A stretch of 64,000 nucleotides of DNA from UBA4416 sp048498515 (GCA_048498515.1 JBEHXV010000012.1:1-64000); one strand, 5' to 3'; counted from the first letter of the stretch, positions 6,989 to 16,014 are shown. The notes: generated by a model from the sequence alone, not told the origin. Numbers and translations are program-made.

Positions 6989-8491
6989 ATGAATATTTAC
7001 TCCAGAAAGCAACAATGGAAATGGATCCTCTTCATCGTGGCCATTATCATTATTTTCACTTCGCTGTGGTATACCAATAAATTAGTGAACAGCATCGCGC
7101 GCGACGAGCGCACCAAAGTAAGCTTGTGGGCCGAAGCCGTTCAGAAAAAAGCCAAGCTGGTAAAATTCACCAACGACCTGTTCCAGAAACTGCAAACCGA
7201 AGAGCGTAAAAAAGCCGAGTTGTATGCCTTAGCCACCAAACAGCTCAACAGCGACATTGCCGACATTTCCTTTGTATTAAAAGTAATCCAGGACAACACC
7301 ACCGTTCCGGTGATCTTAACCGATGATGGCGACAACATTACGGCTAACCGTAACCTCGACTCCACCATTGAAAAAGATCCTGAGGCTTTGAAGAAAGAAC
7401 TGGCTGCCATGAAAGCCTTGTACGAACCAGTGGTGATTGAAGTATACCGCGGTAAAAAAAACTACCTGTACCATAAAGACAGCCGCCTTTTTACCGACAT
7501 TAAAGTAGTGTTCGACAGCCTTATCAAATCCTTTATTTCCGATGTGGCCATTAACAGCGCTGCGGTGCCGGTTATTTACACCGACTCCACCCGTTCAGAG
7601 GTAATTGCCGTTGGTAACATCGACTCGAACAAGATCAATACTCCCGAAAAAATAAAAGCTACTATTGCATTAATGGAGCAGCAAAACACGCCTATCCCTG
7701 TCGACCTGGGCGAGGGCTCAAAGAATTATATCTTTTATGAACAGTCGCCATTGCTTACACAACTGAAATATTATCCTTACGTGCAGTTTGGAGTCATTGG
7801 TTTGTTCTTACTCATTGCTTATATTTTGTTTAGCACTGCCCGCAAGGCCGAGCAGGACCAGGTGTGGGTGGGCATGAGCAAGGAAACCGCGCACCAGTTG
7901 GGCACGCCCTTATCATCACTTATGGCCTGGATAGAATATTTACAGGCCAATGGCACCGATGAAAGCATTGTAACGGAAATGAACCGCGATGTGACACGGC
8001 TGGGGATGATCACCGATCGTTTCTCAAAAATTGGCTCGCAGCCAACCCTGCAGGACGAGGATGTTTGCCAGGTAGTACGCAATGCAATGGATTACCTGAA
8101 ACAACGCACCTCCAAAAACGTGAATTATATTTTAGAGATTCCCGATAACGAAATTCACGTGCAGCTTTCTGTGCCTTTATTTGAATGGGTAATTGAGAAC
8201 ATTTGCAAGAACGCGGTAGATGCCATGGATGGTAAAGGTGAATTCAGGGTAACCGTTAAGGAAATTCCGGAAGGGGTTGCCATTGATTTAAAAGACAGTG
8301 GCAAAGGCATTCACAAATCAAAACACAAATCGGTTTTTAAACCGGGTTATACCACTAAAAAACGTGGCTGGGGATTGGGTTTATCGCTTTGCAAACGCAT
8401 CATCGAGAATTACCATGATGGGAAGATTTATGTGCTGAGCAGCGAAGAGAACAAAGGAACAACATTCAGGATTGTGTTGAACAGGGGGTAA
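6989..8491 (+). CDS. Membrane sensor histidine kinase with duplicated sensor unit
   Basis: This is a 500-residue inner-membrane kinase with transmembrane helices at about 12-30 and 265-284, so residues 31-264 are periplasmic. The phosphorylated histidine is H302 in KETAHQLGTPLSSL. The C-terminal ATPase domain has an N box (ENICKNAVDAM) and a G box (DSGKGIHKSK, then GWGLGLSLCK). The sensor contains two similar units, VPVILTDDGDN...KKNYLYHKDSRLFTDIK and VPVIYTDSTRS...SKNYIFYEQSPLLTQLK. No response regulator is adjacent, so it is an orphan kinase; its signal and target are unknown. Confidence 0.9.
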   Translation: MNIYSRKQQWKWILFIVAIIIIFTSLWYTNKLVNSIARDERTKVSLWAEAVQKKAKLVKFTNDLFQKLQTEERKKAELYALATKQLNSDIADISFVLKVIQDNTTVPVILTDDGDNITANRNLDSTIEKDPEALKKELAAMKALYEPVVIEVYRGKKNYLYHKDSRLFTDIKVVFDSLIKSFISDVAINSAAVPVIYTDSTRSEVIAVGNIDSNKINTPEKIKATIALMEQQNTPIPVDLGEGSKNYIFYEQSPLLTQLKYYPYVQFGVIGLFLLIAYILFSTARKAEQDQVWVGMSKETAHQLGTPLSSLMAWIEYLQANGTDESIVTEMNRDVTRLGMITDRFSKIGSQPTLQDEDVCQVVRNAMDYLKQRTSKNVNYILEIPDNEIHVQLSVPLFEWVIENICKNAVDAMDGKGEFRVTVKEIPEGVAIDLKDSGKGIHKSKHKSVFKPGYTTKKRGWGLGLSLCKRIIENYHDGKIYVLSSEENKGTTFRIVLNRG

Positions 8492-8527
8492 TTACTTTTA
8501 TAATTTCAGGGAATAAAAAAGTCTGAG

Positions 8528-9823
8528 TTAAAAAACAACTACTTGCTTATTTATCGTTTTTAAATCCTTAAATGATATCTGAAGAGTATAAATACCAGGA
8601 CTAAGATCTGATTTTTTGATAAGCAGCTCGCTTCCTGAAACAACCAGTATTCTAACTATTTTTCCATATATATCAATGATCTTTATCTCCGCATCTTCCA
8701 CATAATTCCCAAAGTTGAGTGTAGTTTGATCGTTGAAAGGAACAGGGAATACACTCACGTCATTTTGAGCTATTTTTGGAACACCTGTACTGATGCTTAA
8801 ACTTCCCCACTTGGCAATCTTTGGACTTGCGATTCCTCCTGCTGTAGTAAATTGTCCACCAGCGTATAAATAAAAGTTATATGTGCTTAATGCATAAGTA
8901 GAGCCACTACCTACTCCGGTAGATAACGCAGACCATGTGCTGCCATTCCATTTTGCGATTTTGTTTGCCGATATTCCTCCTGCCGAGGAAAAATTACCTC
9001 CAACATAAAGGTCGTTACCATAACTTTTTAATGCTAAAATGCTACTCCCTGTACCTACTCCTAAAGCTGACCAGTTGGTGCCATTCCATTTGGCAATATA
9101 ATTAGCAGGACTGCCACCTGCTATGGTAAAATTACCTGCCGCATACAATTCGGAGTTATGAACCTCAAGTGCCCAGATACTTCCATTTATACCGGTTCCA
9201 ACATTAGACCATAAACTACCGTTCCATTTTGCCATATGGTTTGGCCCGTTAAAATTTCCTCCCGCATACAACTCACCGTTATATACTGCCAGCTGATCTA
9301 CCAGCCCGTTTGGCTTCAAAGCAGAATTTACGTTCCCCCAACTGGCGCCATCCCAGGTAGCAATATAGCTTATGGCAGAACCACCTGCGGTTGTAAACAA
9401 TCCACCAACATGTAAAAGATTATTGTATACCGCTAAACTATATACTCTTTCATTAACACCGGTTCCCAAACTTGACCAGGTGCTGCCATCCCATTTTGCG
9501 ATATAATTAGCACTTATTCCTCCTGCTGTAGTAAATTGCCCGCCAACATATAAGGTATCTTTATATTCAGCCATGGCATATACCTCACCTGCTACACCTG
9601 TGCCTAAAGGCGTCCAGGCTGTTCCGTTCCACTTAGCTATTCTATTTAATGGCGTAGTGCCTGAGTTAAAAAAATTGCCGCCGGCATACAAAATGGAATT
9701 TACAGTATCTGTATATAAACAATATACGGTCCCATCAAAACCTTGTTGCACAGTAGACCAATTTTGAGCATTTGCTTTTAAAACAAATAGAACAATTATC
9801 AATAGTAATATTCGTTTTTTCAT
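8528..9823 (-). CDS. T9SS-exported protein with ~46-residue propeller-like repeats
   Basis: The product is a 431-residue secreted protein. MKKRILLLIIVLFVLKANAQ is a signal peptide. About seven units of roughly 46 residues follow, each with an IAKWNG..W....G pattern and an LYVGGQFTTAGG-like stretch, suggesting a beta-propeller. Residues from about 350 form a T9SS C-terminal signal domain, with VSVFPVPFNDQTTLNF, an IIDIYGKIV strand and an LSPGIYTLQI strand before the end. Such proteins cross the outer membrane through the Por machinery and end on the surface or in the medium. No catalytic residues are recognisable. It ends convergently with the 6989 kinase. Confidence 0.85.
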   Translation of the reverse strand: MKKRILLLIIVLFVLKANAQNWSTVQQGFDGTVYCLYTDTVNSILYAGGNFFNSGTTPLNRIAKWNGTAWTPLGTGVAGEVYAMAEYKDTLYVGGQFTTAGGISANYIAKWDGSTWSSLGTGVNERVYSLAVYNNLLHVGGLFTTAGGSAISYIATWDGASWGNVNSALKPNGLVDQLAVYNGELYAGGNFNGPNHMAKWNGSLWSNVGTGINGSIWALEVHNSELYAAGNFTIAGGSPANYIAKWNGTNWSALGVGTGSSILALKSYGNDLYVGGNFSSAGGISANKIAKWNGSTWSALSTGVGSGSTYALSTYNFYLYAGGQFTTAGGIASPKIAKWGSLSISTGVPKIAQNDVSVFPVPFNDQTTLNFGNYVEDAEIKIIDIYGKIVRILVVSGSELLIKKSDLSPGIYTLQISFKDLKTINKQVVVF

Positions 9824-9837
9824 ATTCTAATGCTTTA

Positions 9838-10443
9838 TTAAGACTGCTTCCTGGTATTGATCTCATCCCTGATCTTGGATGCCAGTTCATACTGTTCATC
9901 ATTCAGGGCGGTTTGCAATAAATTTTTCAGTTCTTCTGTTGATTTGGATTTATATTCTCCTTCCGGGTTCGATGTCTCTTCTACCGAAGAAGTTACCGAG
10001 TCTGCTGTATCGGCAGCCGGGGGCGCGCCTTCATCGTCCAGCACAATGCCGGCCGATTTTAAAATAAATTCATACGTATAAATAGGGCAATTGAAGCGAA
10101 CCGCCAAAGCAATGGCATCGCTGGTGCGCGCGTCAATTTCCACATCACGGGTTCCATCGGTACAGATCAGCTTCGCGTAAAAAATACCTTCTACTAAATT
10201 GTAGATCAGGATCTCAGTTACTTCAATAGAAAATGTTTCGGAAAAAGCCTTGAATAAATCGTGCGTTAAAGGGCGCGTAGGCGTCATCTTTTCCAACTCA
10301 ATGGCAATGGCCTGCGCCTCAAAACCACCAATAATAATAGGTAGGCGGCGGCTTCCTGTACTCTCGCCCAACACCAGTGCGTATGCACCGCTTTGTGTCT
10401 GGCTATATGACAAGCCTACGATCTCTAATCTGACTTTTTTCAT
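9838..10443 (-). CDS. DUF151 bifunctional nuclease family protein with UVR motif
   Basis: The 201-residue protein has a DUF151 domain (about 1-130, MKKVRLEIVGLSYSQTQSGAY, then RRLPIIIGGFEAQAIA and DARTSDAIALAVRFNCPIY). An acidic linker follows, then a C-terminal UVR-type helical hairpin (ELKNLLQTALNDEQYELASKIRDEI) like that linking UvrB and UvrC. DUF151-UVR proteins are conserved in Bacteroidota; nuclease activity was reported for plant relatives, but the bacterial role is not settled. It lies 37 bases downstream of etfA and is probably co-transcribed with etfBA. Confidence 0.88.
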   Translation of the reverse strand: MKKVRLEIVGLSYSQTQSGAYALVLGESTGSRRLPIIIGGFEAQAIAIELEKMTPTRPLTHDLFKAFSETFSIEVTEILIYNLVEGIFYAKLICTDGTRDVEIDARTSDAIALAVRFNCPIYTYEFILKSAGIVLDDEGAPPAADTADSVTSSVEETSNPEGEYKSKSTEELKNLLQTALNDEQYELASKIRDEINTRKQS

Positions 10444-10480
10444 TCCTTTTTACAAACTCTAATATACGAAAAAAGTTAGA

Positions 10481-11464
10481 TTAGTTTTGATTGGCTTTAA
10501 ATTTTTTAACGGCTTCAATCAGTTTTGGAACAACAATAGCCGCGTCTCCAACCACGCCATAATCGGCCGATTTGAAGAAAGGCGCTTCCTTGTCGCTGTT
10601 AATTACCACAATGGTTTTACTTCCGTTAACGCCCGCCAAATGCTGGATAGCTCCGGAAATTCCAATAGCGATGTATAAATTAGGGCGAATAGCAACACCG
10701 GTTTGACCAACGTGCTCATGATGCGGCCTCCAGTGCATATCAGCCACAGGACGCGAACAAGCTGTTGTAGCTTTTAATTCTTTTGCCAGTTCTTCAATAA
10801 TGCCCCAATTCTCAGGTCCTTTCATACCACGACCGGCAGAAACCACTAATTCAGCTTCCGGTAACGGCACCATGCCGCCCACATCGTTCGATTTTTTCTC
10901 TTTTACTACTATTTTAGAATTTACCCCGCTCAAATCAGCTGCAAAATCAGATACTGTAGCGCCATTTTCTCCCAACTTAACCGGGAAAGAGTTTGGCAAC
11001 AGGGAAATGATCTTTACATCGCTGTTGATAGAATAAATAGCGGTTGCTTTACCGGAGAATACATTTTTCTTCACTTCAAGGGCAGCGCCATTAACCGCAG
11101 GATAATCCACCGCGCCGGCAACCAAACCTGCTTTTAAGCGGGCCGATAAACGTGGAGCGACGGCTTTACCGGTAATGTCGAAAGAAAAAATAATGACCTT
11201 TGCGCCTTCGGCTTTTGCAGCCTGCTCTACTGTAGCAGATACCATCATGCTGTCCAGGGTAGCCAACGCATCATTTTTTACGGATAATATTTTCTTTGCA
11301 CCCGCTTTTCCAATTTCTTCCAACTGTGCGGCATCGGCATTAATGGCCAAAGCGGTTACCGAAGAACCCGTTAACTCAGCTATTTTAGCCGCGTAATTAA
11401 CGGCTTCGAGTGATGCTTTTTTTACTTTTCCTTTATTGATTTCTGTATAAACTAAAACTGACAT
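10481..11464 (-). CDS. etfA: Electron transfer flavoprotein alpha subunit
   Basis: EtfA carries FAD and passes electrons from acyl-CoA dehydrogenases to ETF-quinone oxidoreductase. The 327-residue protein has an N-terminal alpha/beta domain (MSVLVYTEINKGKVKKAS) and the C-terminal FAD-binding domain with TGVAIRPNLYIAIGISGAIQH and the following INSDKEAPFF segment. It is the second gene of etfB-etfA, separated from etfB by an 87-base AT-rich repeat spacer. The two subunits form a soluble heterodimer. Confidence 0.96.
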   Translation of the reverse strand: MSVLVYTEINKGKVKKASLEAVNYAAKIAELTGSSVTALAINADAAQLEEIGKAGAKKILSVKNDALATLDSMMVSATVEQAAKAEGAKVIIFSFDITGKAVAPRLSARLKAGLVAGAVDYPAVNGAALEVKKNVFSGKATAIYSINSDVKIISLLPNSFPVKLGENGATVSDFAADLSGVNSKIVVKEKKSNDVGGMVPLPEAELVVSAGRGMKGPENWGIIEELAKELKATTACSRPVADMHWRPHHEHVGQTGVAIRPNLYIAIGISGAIQHLAGVNGSKTIVVINSDKEAPFFKSADYGVVGDAAIVVPKLIEAVKKFKANQN

Positions 11465-11551
11465 AATTTTAAATTTTAAATTAAAAATGTTGAATGTTAA
11501 ATGTTGCTTTGAATGTCAATTTAAAATTTAGCATTCAAAATTTAGCATTTC
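11465..11551. repeat. AT-rich intra-operon repeat between etfB and etfA
   Basis: The spacer contains AATTTTAAATTAAAAATG, GAATGTTAAATGTTG and paired AATTTAGCATT words, inverted relatives of the rplU-rpmA spacer at 4791-4868. It has no stem followed by a T run, so it should not terminate etfB transcription, but it may set the relative expression of the two subunits. Confidence 0.5.
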
Positions 11552-12295
11552 TTAAATGACTTTTGCTTCTGTATGTAACAAGTTCACCAACTCATCCATG
11601 TTGTTCTCATCGATCATTTTTACGGTTGTTCTTCCGGCTGATAAGGCATAGGATTTTATATTCGTGAGCTTATCTGCACCACTTGCAGGTATTACCGTTA
11701 AAGGTTTGGTACGGGCGCTCATAATGCCTTTCATGTTAGGGATACGCTGCTCGGCCATACCTTTTGAGCAGGACACCACCAATGGCAATTCGCACTCTAC
11801 TACCTGCGTACCACCGTCCACATCATGTTCAACAGTTGCTTTATTTCCTTCCAGGTCAAACTTAGTGGCTAACGATACTAAAGGTAAATCCATAAAACCG
11901 GCCACCATCGCACCAACAGAAGAACCGTTGTAGTTAATGGTTTCCTTACCTGTCATAACCAAATCGTACCCGTTATCTTTGGCGTATTTTGCAATTTGCT
12001 CAGCCACAAAGTAAGCATCAGGTCCTTCGGCATCCACACGCACACCATCATCAGCACCTAAAGCAAAACCTTTACGGATAGTGGCATCGCTATCGGCCAA
12101 ACCAACGTGGATCAGGGTTACTTTTTCAGCCTTTCCGGCCTCTTTTAATTCAAGGGCACGCACCAGGGCATACCACTCGTCGTATGGATTAATAATGAAT
12201 TGCACACCGGTTGCATTGAATTCGGTATCACCGTTTGTGAAAGCTATTTTAGTAGTTGTATCAGGAACGTTACTAATAGGAACTAATATTTTCAT
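11552..12295 (-). CDS. etfB: Electron transfer flavoprotein beta subunit
   Basis: EtfB is the AMP-binding partner of EtfA. The 247-residue protein starts MKILVPISNVPDTTTKI and has the beta-subunit signature around GKETINYNGSSVGAMVAGF and the VVSCSKGMAEQRIPNMKGIM stretch near residue 190. The operon starts here, from a promoter on the minus strand at 12319-12349. It lies divergent from pdhB, linking fatty-acid oxidation and 2-oxoacid oxidation genes by position. Confidence 0.96.
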   Translation of the reverse strand: MKILVPISNVPDTTTKIAFTNGDTEFNATGVQFIINPYDEWYALVRALELKEAGKAEKVTLIHVGLADSDATIRKGFALGADDGVRVDAEGPDAYFVAEQIAKYAKDNGYDLVMTGKETINYNGSSVGAMVAGFMDLPLVSLATKFDLEGNKATVEHDVDGGTQVVECELPLVVSCSKGMAEQRIPNMKGIMSARTKPLTVIPASGADKLTNIKSYALSAGRTTVKMIDENNMDELVNLLHTEAKVI

Positions 12296-12318
12296 ATTTC
12301 AGTATTTTTTAAGGTCAG

Positions 12319-12349
12319 CAAATTTATATAAATATGAGCGGAAATCATA
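12319..12349 (-). promoter_or_regulatory. Promoter of etfB-etfA
   Basis: On the minus strand TATG (12349-12346) and TAAATTTG (12326-12319) are 19 bases apart, one base short of a perfect TTTG-N19-TAnnTTTG promoter. The box ends 23 bases before the etfB ATG. Confidence 0.6.
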
Positions 12350-12496
12350 GAAAAGGCCCAAATTTCTGCCGGTTTTTTGGCAATCCATAAACTACTGTAA
12401 ACGAGTATTTTAGAGCTTTTTAGGCAATAAAGCAGCATAACTTAAATCTGGTATTCGGAACTGCTTGGAGCATTTTTTATTTAGCGGTCTTTTACA

Positions 12497-12504
12497 TACA
12501 TTTG
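12497..12504 (+). promoter_or_regulatory. Candidate -7 box for pdhB
   Basis: TACATTTG matches TAnnTTTG and lies 20 bases before the ATG at 12525. It falls inside a possible in-frame TTG-started extension beginning at 12465, which argues for the downstream ATG as the true start. The -33 box is poor. Confidence 0.5.
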
Positions 12505-12524
12505 AGCTTTATCAAAAAACCGAT

Positions 12525-13508
12525 ATGAGAACGATAGAATTCAGAGAAGCCCTGCGCGAAGCCATGAACGAAGAAATGCGTCGCGATGAAACCATTTTTT
12601 TAATGGGTGAAGAAGTGGCCGAATATAACGGAGCCTACAAAGTAAGTAAAGGCATGCTTGCCGAGTTTGGCCCAAAACGTATTATTGATACGCCAATTGC
12701 AGAGCTTGGCTTTGCAGGCATTGGTGTTGGTGCTGCCGTTAATGGCCTGCGCCCTATTATTGAATTTATGACCTTTAATTTCTCGCTGGTTGCAATTGAC
12801 CAGGTGATTAACGCGGCCGCCAAATTCTTAAGCATGAGCGGTGGCCAGTATAACTGCCCGATCGTGTTCCGCGGACCAACCGCCAGCGCGGGTATGCTCA
12901 GCTCACAGCACTCACAGGCTTTTGAGAACTGGTATGCCAATTGCCCGGGCTTAAAGGTTGTTGTACCAAGCAATGGTTACGATGCCAAAGGCTTGCTGAA
13001 ATCGGCCATCAGGGATAACGACCCGGTTATTTTTATGGAAAGCGAGCAAATGTATGGCGACAAAAGCGAAATTCCTGATGAAGAGTACCTGATCCCGATT
13101 GGGGTAGCTGATATAAAAAGAGAAGGGAAAGATGTGACCATTGTTTCTTTTGGTAAGATCATGAAAGTGGCTTTGGCCGCGGCTGCCGAACTGGAAAAAG
13201 AAGGCATCAGCGCCGAGGTGATCGATCTACGCACCGTTCGTCCTATTGATTACGACACGATTATTACTTCGGTAAAGAAAACAAACCGACTGGTGATTGT
13301 AGAAGAAGCCTGGCCTTTGGCAAGCATCTCGTCCGAAATTGCCTTCCGCGTACAAAAAGACGCCTTTGATTATTTAGACGCGCCTATCCGCCGTATCACA
13401 TCGGCCGATGTGCCTTTACCATATGCGCCAACATTAATTGATGCTTCCTTACCAAATGTTGCCCGCACCCTGCAAGCGGTAAAAGAGGTCATGTATCAGA
13501 AAGCATAA
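12525..13508 (+). CDS. pdhB: Pyruvate dehydrogenase E1 component, beta subunit
   Basis: This is the beta chain of the thiamine-dependent E1 enzyme that decarboxylates pyruvate (or another 2-oxoacid) for the dihydrolipoyl acyltransferase. The 327-residue product has MGEEVAEYNGAYKVSKGM near residue 27, FMTFNFSLVAIDQ, the FRGPTASAGMLSSQHSQ loop and the C-terminal transketolase domain with DLRTVRPID. The ATG was chosen because MRTIEFREAL matches the family start; the TTG 60 bases upstream overlaps the promoter. The alpha subunit and E2 genes are not nearby. A terminator follows. Confidence 0.93.
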   Translation: MRTIEFREALREAMNEEMRRDETIFLMGEEVAEYNGAYKVSKGMLAEFGPKRIIDTPIAELGFAGIGVGAAVNGLRPIIEFMTFNFSLVAIDQVINAAAKFLSMSGGQYNCPIVFRGPTASAGMLSSQHSQAFENWYANCPGLKVVVPSNGYDAKGLLKSAIRDNDPVIFMESEQMYGDKSEIPDEEYLIPIGVADIKREGKDVTIVSFGKIMKVALAAAAELEKEGISAEVIDLRTVRPIDYDTIITSVKKTNRLVIVEEAWPLASISSEIAFRVQKDAFDYLDAPIRRITSADVPLPYAPTLIDASLPNVARTLQAVKEVMYQKA

Positions 13509-13532
13509 TAAACTTATCCTACAAATTTTTTA

Positions 13533-13564
13533 AAGTCTTTACTTAAACGTAAAGACTTTTTTGT
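13533..13564 (+). terminator. Intrinsic terminator after pdhB
   Basis: AAAGTCTTTAC (13533-13543) pairs with GTAAAGACTTT (13550-13560), an 11-bp stem with a 6-base loop followed by a T run. It starts 25 bases after the pdhB stop. Confidence 0.85.
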
Positions 13565-13574
13565 TATCCCTAAA

Positions 13575-13705
13575 TGACACTGAAACTTTTTATACTTCTC
13601 AACTCTCACGACGTGTCGTGGCTAAGTCACAGGTATCCGTCACCCTGAACTTGATTCAGGGTCTCAAAACAGAGAGATGCTGGACTTGATTCAGCATGAT
13701 TTAGA
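13575..13705. repeat. Cluster of intergenic palindromes
   Basis: CACGACGTGTCGTG (13607-13620) is a near-perfect palindrome preceded by CTCAACTCT; a sister copy CACGACGAGTCGTG occurs at 28457-28470. Next come CACCCTGAACTTGATTCAGG, a stem with CCTGAA/TTCAGG arms, and a similar GCTGGACTTGATTCAGC stem. These explain the first half of the 352-base gap after pdhB. The second half (13706-13860) is AT-rich with an inverted CTGAAAA/TTTTCAG pair just before the next gene and no other clear content. Confidence 0.55.
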
Positions 13706-13860
13706 TATTTTGGCTGTTCGTGTATCATACAATAAAAAAATAACAGCACCGTTATATAGCCACAACCCATAAAAAATCGGCTATCGTTATATTTTACAAA
13801 ACACTCGCTTAACCTGTAAACACTGAAAAATTTGAGTTTTGTTTTCAGTAAACGATAACC

Positions 13861-13980
13861 ATGAGAAACCTGATAGCATTTATTGGATGTATCCTGTACA
13901 TCGTTCTCGTTTCATGTAAAAAGAATAAGGAAATTGTGGAAGAATCCGATGAGGAACATTGGAAAAGCCTTCCCTCATAA
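13861..13980 (+). CDS. Small predicted lipoprotein, 39 residues
   Basis: An ATG at 13861 opens a 39-codon frame encoding MRNLIAFIGCILYIVLVSC followed by KKNKE, an acidic stretch and LPS at the end. The first 19 residues are a hydrophobic signal ending in a lipobox (LVSC), so the mature peptide would be a 21-residue lipopeptide starting at C19. The stop at 13980 precedes the next gene by 53 bases. It may be a real micro-lipoprotein or the remnant of a longer one; conservation would decide. Confidence 0.5.
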   Translation: MRNLIAFIGCILYIVLVSCKKNKEIVEESDEEHWKSLPS

Positions 13981-14033
13981 GCTATTGCCCAAGCCAATGG
14001 AATGTTTTACCTTTAGCATTACAAGATACTGTC

Positions 14034-14768
14034 ATGAAAAAAAACATCCTATTCATATTCTTATTATTTTTTTCAATCTGCTCATTCGCCCAGGATGATA
14101 AAATTACTGATGGACCTTCCAAAAATAATAAATATGAGCTTGGTCTCAATCTATTTTCCATTACCAATGTAGGTTTTCAAAAAGCCGACCCCTCAAATGA
14201 ATCGGAGATCGACATTTATGACTTTACCAGTTACAATGTTCCATCGGGGCTTTACGTTAAGCTGCATTCGGGTAAAAATGCCCTGAGGCTCTCCTACGAT
14301 TATTTTCAGCGCCGTTTTGCTGCACATTCGTTTACCGATTTAAGCAATATTATTTATGAGATTCCTGTTGACAATAGTTATGATTACCATTATAACGGTA
14401 TTAAAAAAGACCATGAATTTAAAGTTGGCTATCAACGAACGATGGGAAAGAAAAGATTCACCGGATTTTTTTCGGCAGACCTTGTTTTTAACTACAACAA
14501 ATTTTACGGCACACAAACAGTTACCTGGCACCCCTCCGAAGTTGTTGGCACTGTGCCTTTTTACCACGAACGCTATAATGCAGGGATCGCCATTGGCGGC
14601 GGCTTAAGTTACAAGATCACCAAACGCTTAAACATCACCTATGAATTTTCCGTAGCGGGAATTTATACCCGCAAGAAAGAGATCTCAAACAAGAACAGAG
14701 ATTGGGGTAACGAGCAATCGCTTAAACTCAATCCTGTAAGGATGCTTGGTGTGGGCTACTTGTTTTAG
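14034..14768 (+). CDS. Predicted outer-membrane beta-barrel protein, unknown function
   Basis: The ATG at 14034 gives a clean signal peptide, MKKNILFIFLLFFSICSFAQ, so it is preferred over longer starts. The mature 224 residues alternate polar and aromatic residues (YELGLNLFSITNVGF, ALRLSYDYFQRRF, GIAIGGGLSYKITKRLNITYEF) and end in an aromatic residue (LGVGYLF), the usual C-terminal feature of outer-membrane barrels. No domain name is certain. It follows the small lipoprotein gene and could share its transcript. It ends convergently with the DUF3999 gene, three bases apart. Confidence 0.7.
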   Translation: MKKNILFIFLLFFSICSFAQDDKITDGPSKNNKYELGLNLFSITNVGFQKADPSNESEIDIYDFTSYNVPSGLYVKLHSGKNALRLSYDYFQRRFAAHSFTDLSNIIYEIPVDNSYDYHYNGIKKDHEFKVGYQRTMGKKRFTGFFSADLVFNYNKFYGTQTVTWHPSEVVGTVPFYHERYNAGIAIGGGLSYKITKRLNITYEFSVAGIYTRKKEISNKNRDWGNEQSLKLNPVRMLGVGYLF

Positions 14769-14771
14769 GCC

Positions 14772-16013
14772 TTATTCTTTCTTTCCCATATCCTTTAGCA
14801 GGCTCCTTGAGAACAGAAGAATAATGACGGCGCCAACTCCCAGGCAAATCCAAAGGAATTGCTGTGTTTCAAAGAAACTCTTTTCCTTTTGTTCCACTTT
14901 CATTTCCTGTTTTGGCAATTCTTTTACCGGCGAAAGTTTTGCTTCCGGCAATAGTTGAGGGATCTGCGACACAAAATTTACCAGGTCGTATTCAGGGAGC
15001 TTCAGGCTCGCATTACCACATTTCAAAGTGTATTGTTCATTGGCCCTGAGGTCGCAAACAAGATAAGTTGCCAGCTGCTTACAACTGATCGTTTCAATTT
15101 CAAGTGGCGGGTTATCCTTATTGTCAATCTCTATAAATAATTCTTTCTCATTTAAATTTGGCACATCAAAAAACAACACATCATCCGATTTTAGTTCAAA
15201 TTCATATAACACATCGCGGTATTGGCTGGTTTTATTTTTAATGGTTTCGCTGCGGTTCACAAAAACAGTAGCATAACGCCTGTAAAGCCTCGGCGATTTA
15301 ATTTTAAAATCAATGCGGTTTACCAGTTGATTATTAATGAAGGCTAATTGGACCAGCGTTTTTTTATTTTCCGTGTCGTTGGAAATGGTTTTTGTAAAAG
15401 CCACCTCATTCAGTTTCCCTGCTATGACAGAGTTTTTAAAACAGCCGGCCGAATTTATTTTCAAAGGATGCGAATACCAGTCATCAACCGTTAGCCTGAA
15501 ATATTCATAATCGTTCAGCGGAAAATAAATGCACTTGTATTGGTTGGTATATAATTCATTATAGGCCAAACTCAGTTCCTGTAGCTCGCTCACGCTGTAC
15601 CATTGCTTCTTATCATTACTCCCTTCAATAGAACAGTATTTATACGCGTCGGAGTTATTGATGTTAAAAGCGATATTGCTGATCTTATCTTTATTCGGGT
15701 TACGGATCACGATCTCTGAGAAAGTACTGAAATGCAACTGCGAAACAATTTCATACTCTACAAAATCCGATTTCGATTTCAACAAAGGTTCACTTAACAC
15801 CACATACGGCACTTCGGTTTGTTTAGCATCGTAAACACGCAGGTCATGCAAATTGGCCGTCATAAACTGCTTGTAATCGGGGTTAAGTGGTATTTTATAC
15901 AACGAATCTTTTGAGATGCCTGTAATGGTTGCTTCGTGCGTAAACCGTTGTGCAAGCAGCGAAACGCAGCCACATAACATTAAACTAAAAACAAGATTTA
16001 TTCTTTTCATCAT
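14772..16013 (-). CDS. DUF3999-like exported protein, C-terminally anchored
   Basis: The 413-residue product starts MMKRINLVFSLMLCGCVSLLAQ, a signal peptide, and ends with one transmembrane helix (FLWICLGVGAVIILLFS) and a short basic tail. The bulk would be periplasmic beta-rich domains. Length, topology and pairing with a DUF2339 gene match DUF3999. The start at 16013 was chosen because it falls one base past the stop of the upstream gene, and the longer frame runs back into that gene. Molecular role is unknown; the pair is likely a two-protein membrane complex. Confidence 0.75.
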   Translation of the reverse strand: MMKRINLVFSLMLCGCVSLLAQRFTHEATITGISKDSLYKIPLNPDYKQFMTANLHDLRVYDAKQTEVPYVVLSEPLLKSKSDFVEYEIVSQLHFSTFSEIVIRNPNKDKISNIAFNINNSDAYKYCSIEGSNDKKQWYSVSELQELSLAYNELYTNQYKCIYFPLNDYEYFRLTVDDWYSHPLKINSAGCFKNSVIAGKLNEVAFTKTISNDTENKKTLVQLAFINNQLVNRIDFKIKSPRLYRRYATVFVNRSETIKNKTSQYRDVLYEFELKSDDVLFFDVPNLNEKELFIEIDNKDNPPLEIETISCKQLATYLVCDLRANEQYTLKCGNASLKLPEYDLVNFVSQIPQLLPEAKLSPVKELPKQEMKVEQKEKSFFETQQFLWICLGVGAVIILLFSRSLLKDMGKKE

Positions 16014-16014
16014 A

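Noticed and set aside
8800..9700. Tandem DNA repeats possibly a satellite or CRISPR
   Set aside because: The ~138-base period is the 46-residue repeat of a T9SS-exported protein; the frame is intact throughout.
12465..12524. TTG-started N-terminal extension of pdhB
   Set aside because: The added 20 residues match no E1 beta family start and overlap the -7 box TACATTTG; the ATG at 12525 fits better.
13883..14098. Overlapping frame between the small lipoprotein and the barrel gene
   Set aside because: It overlaps two better-supported starts, has no signal peptide or motif, and its length is what chance would give.
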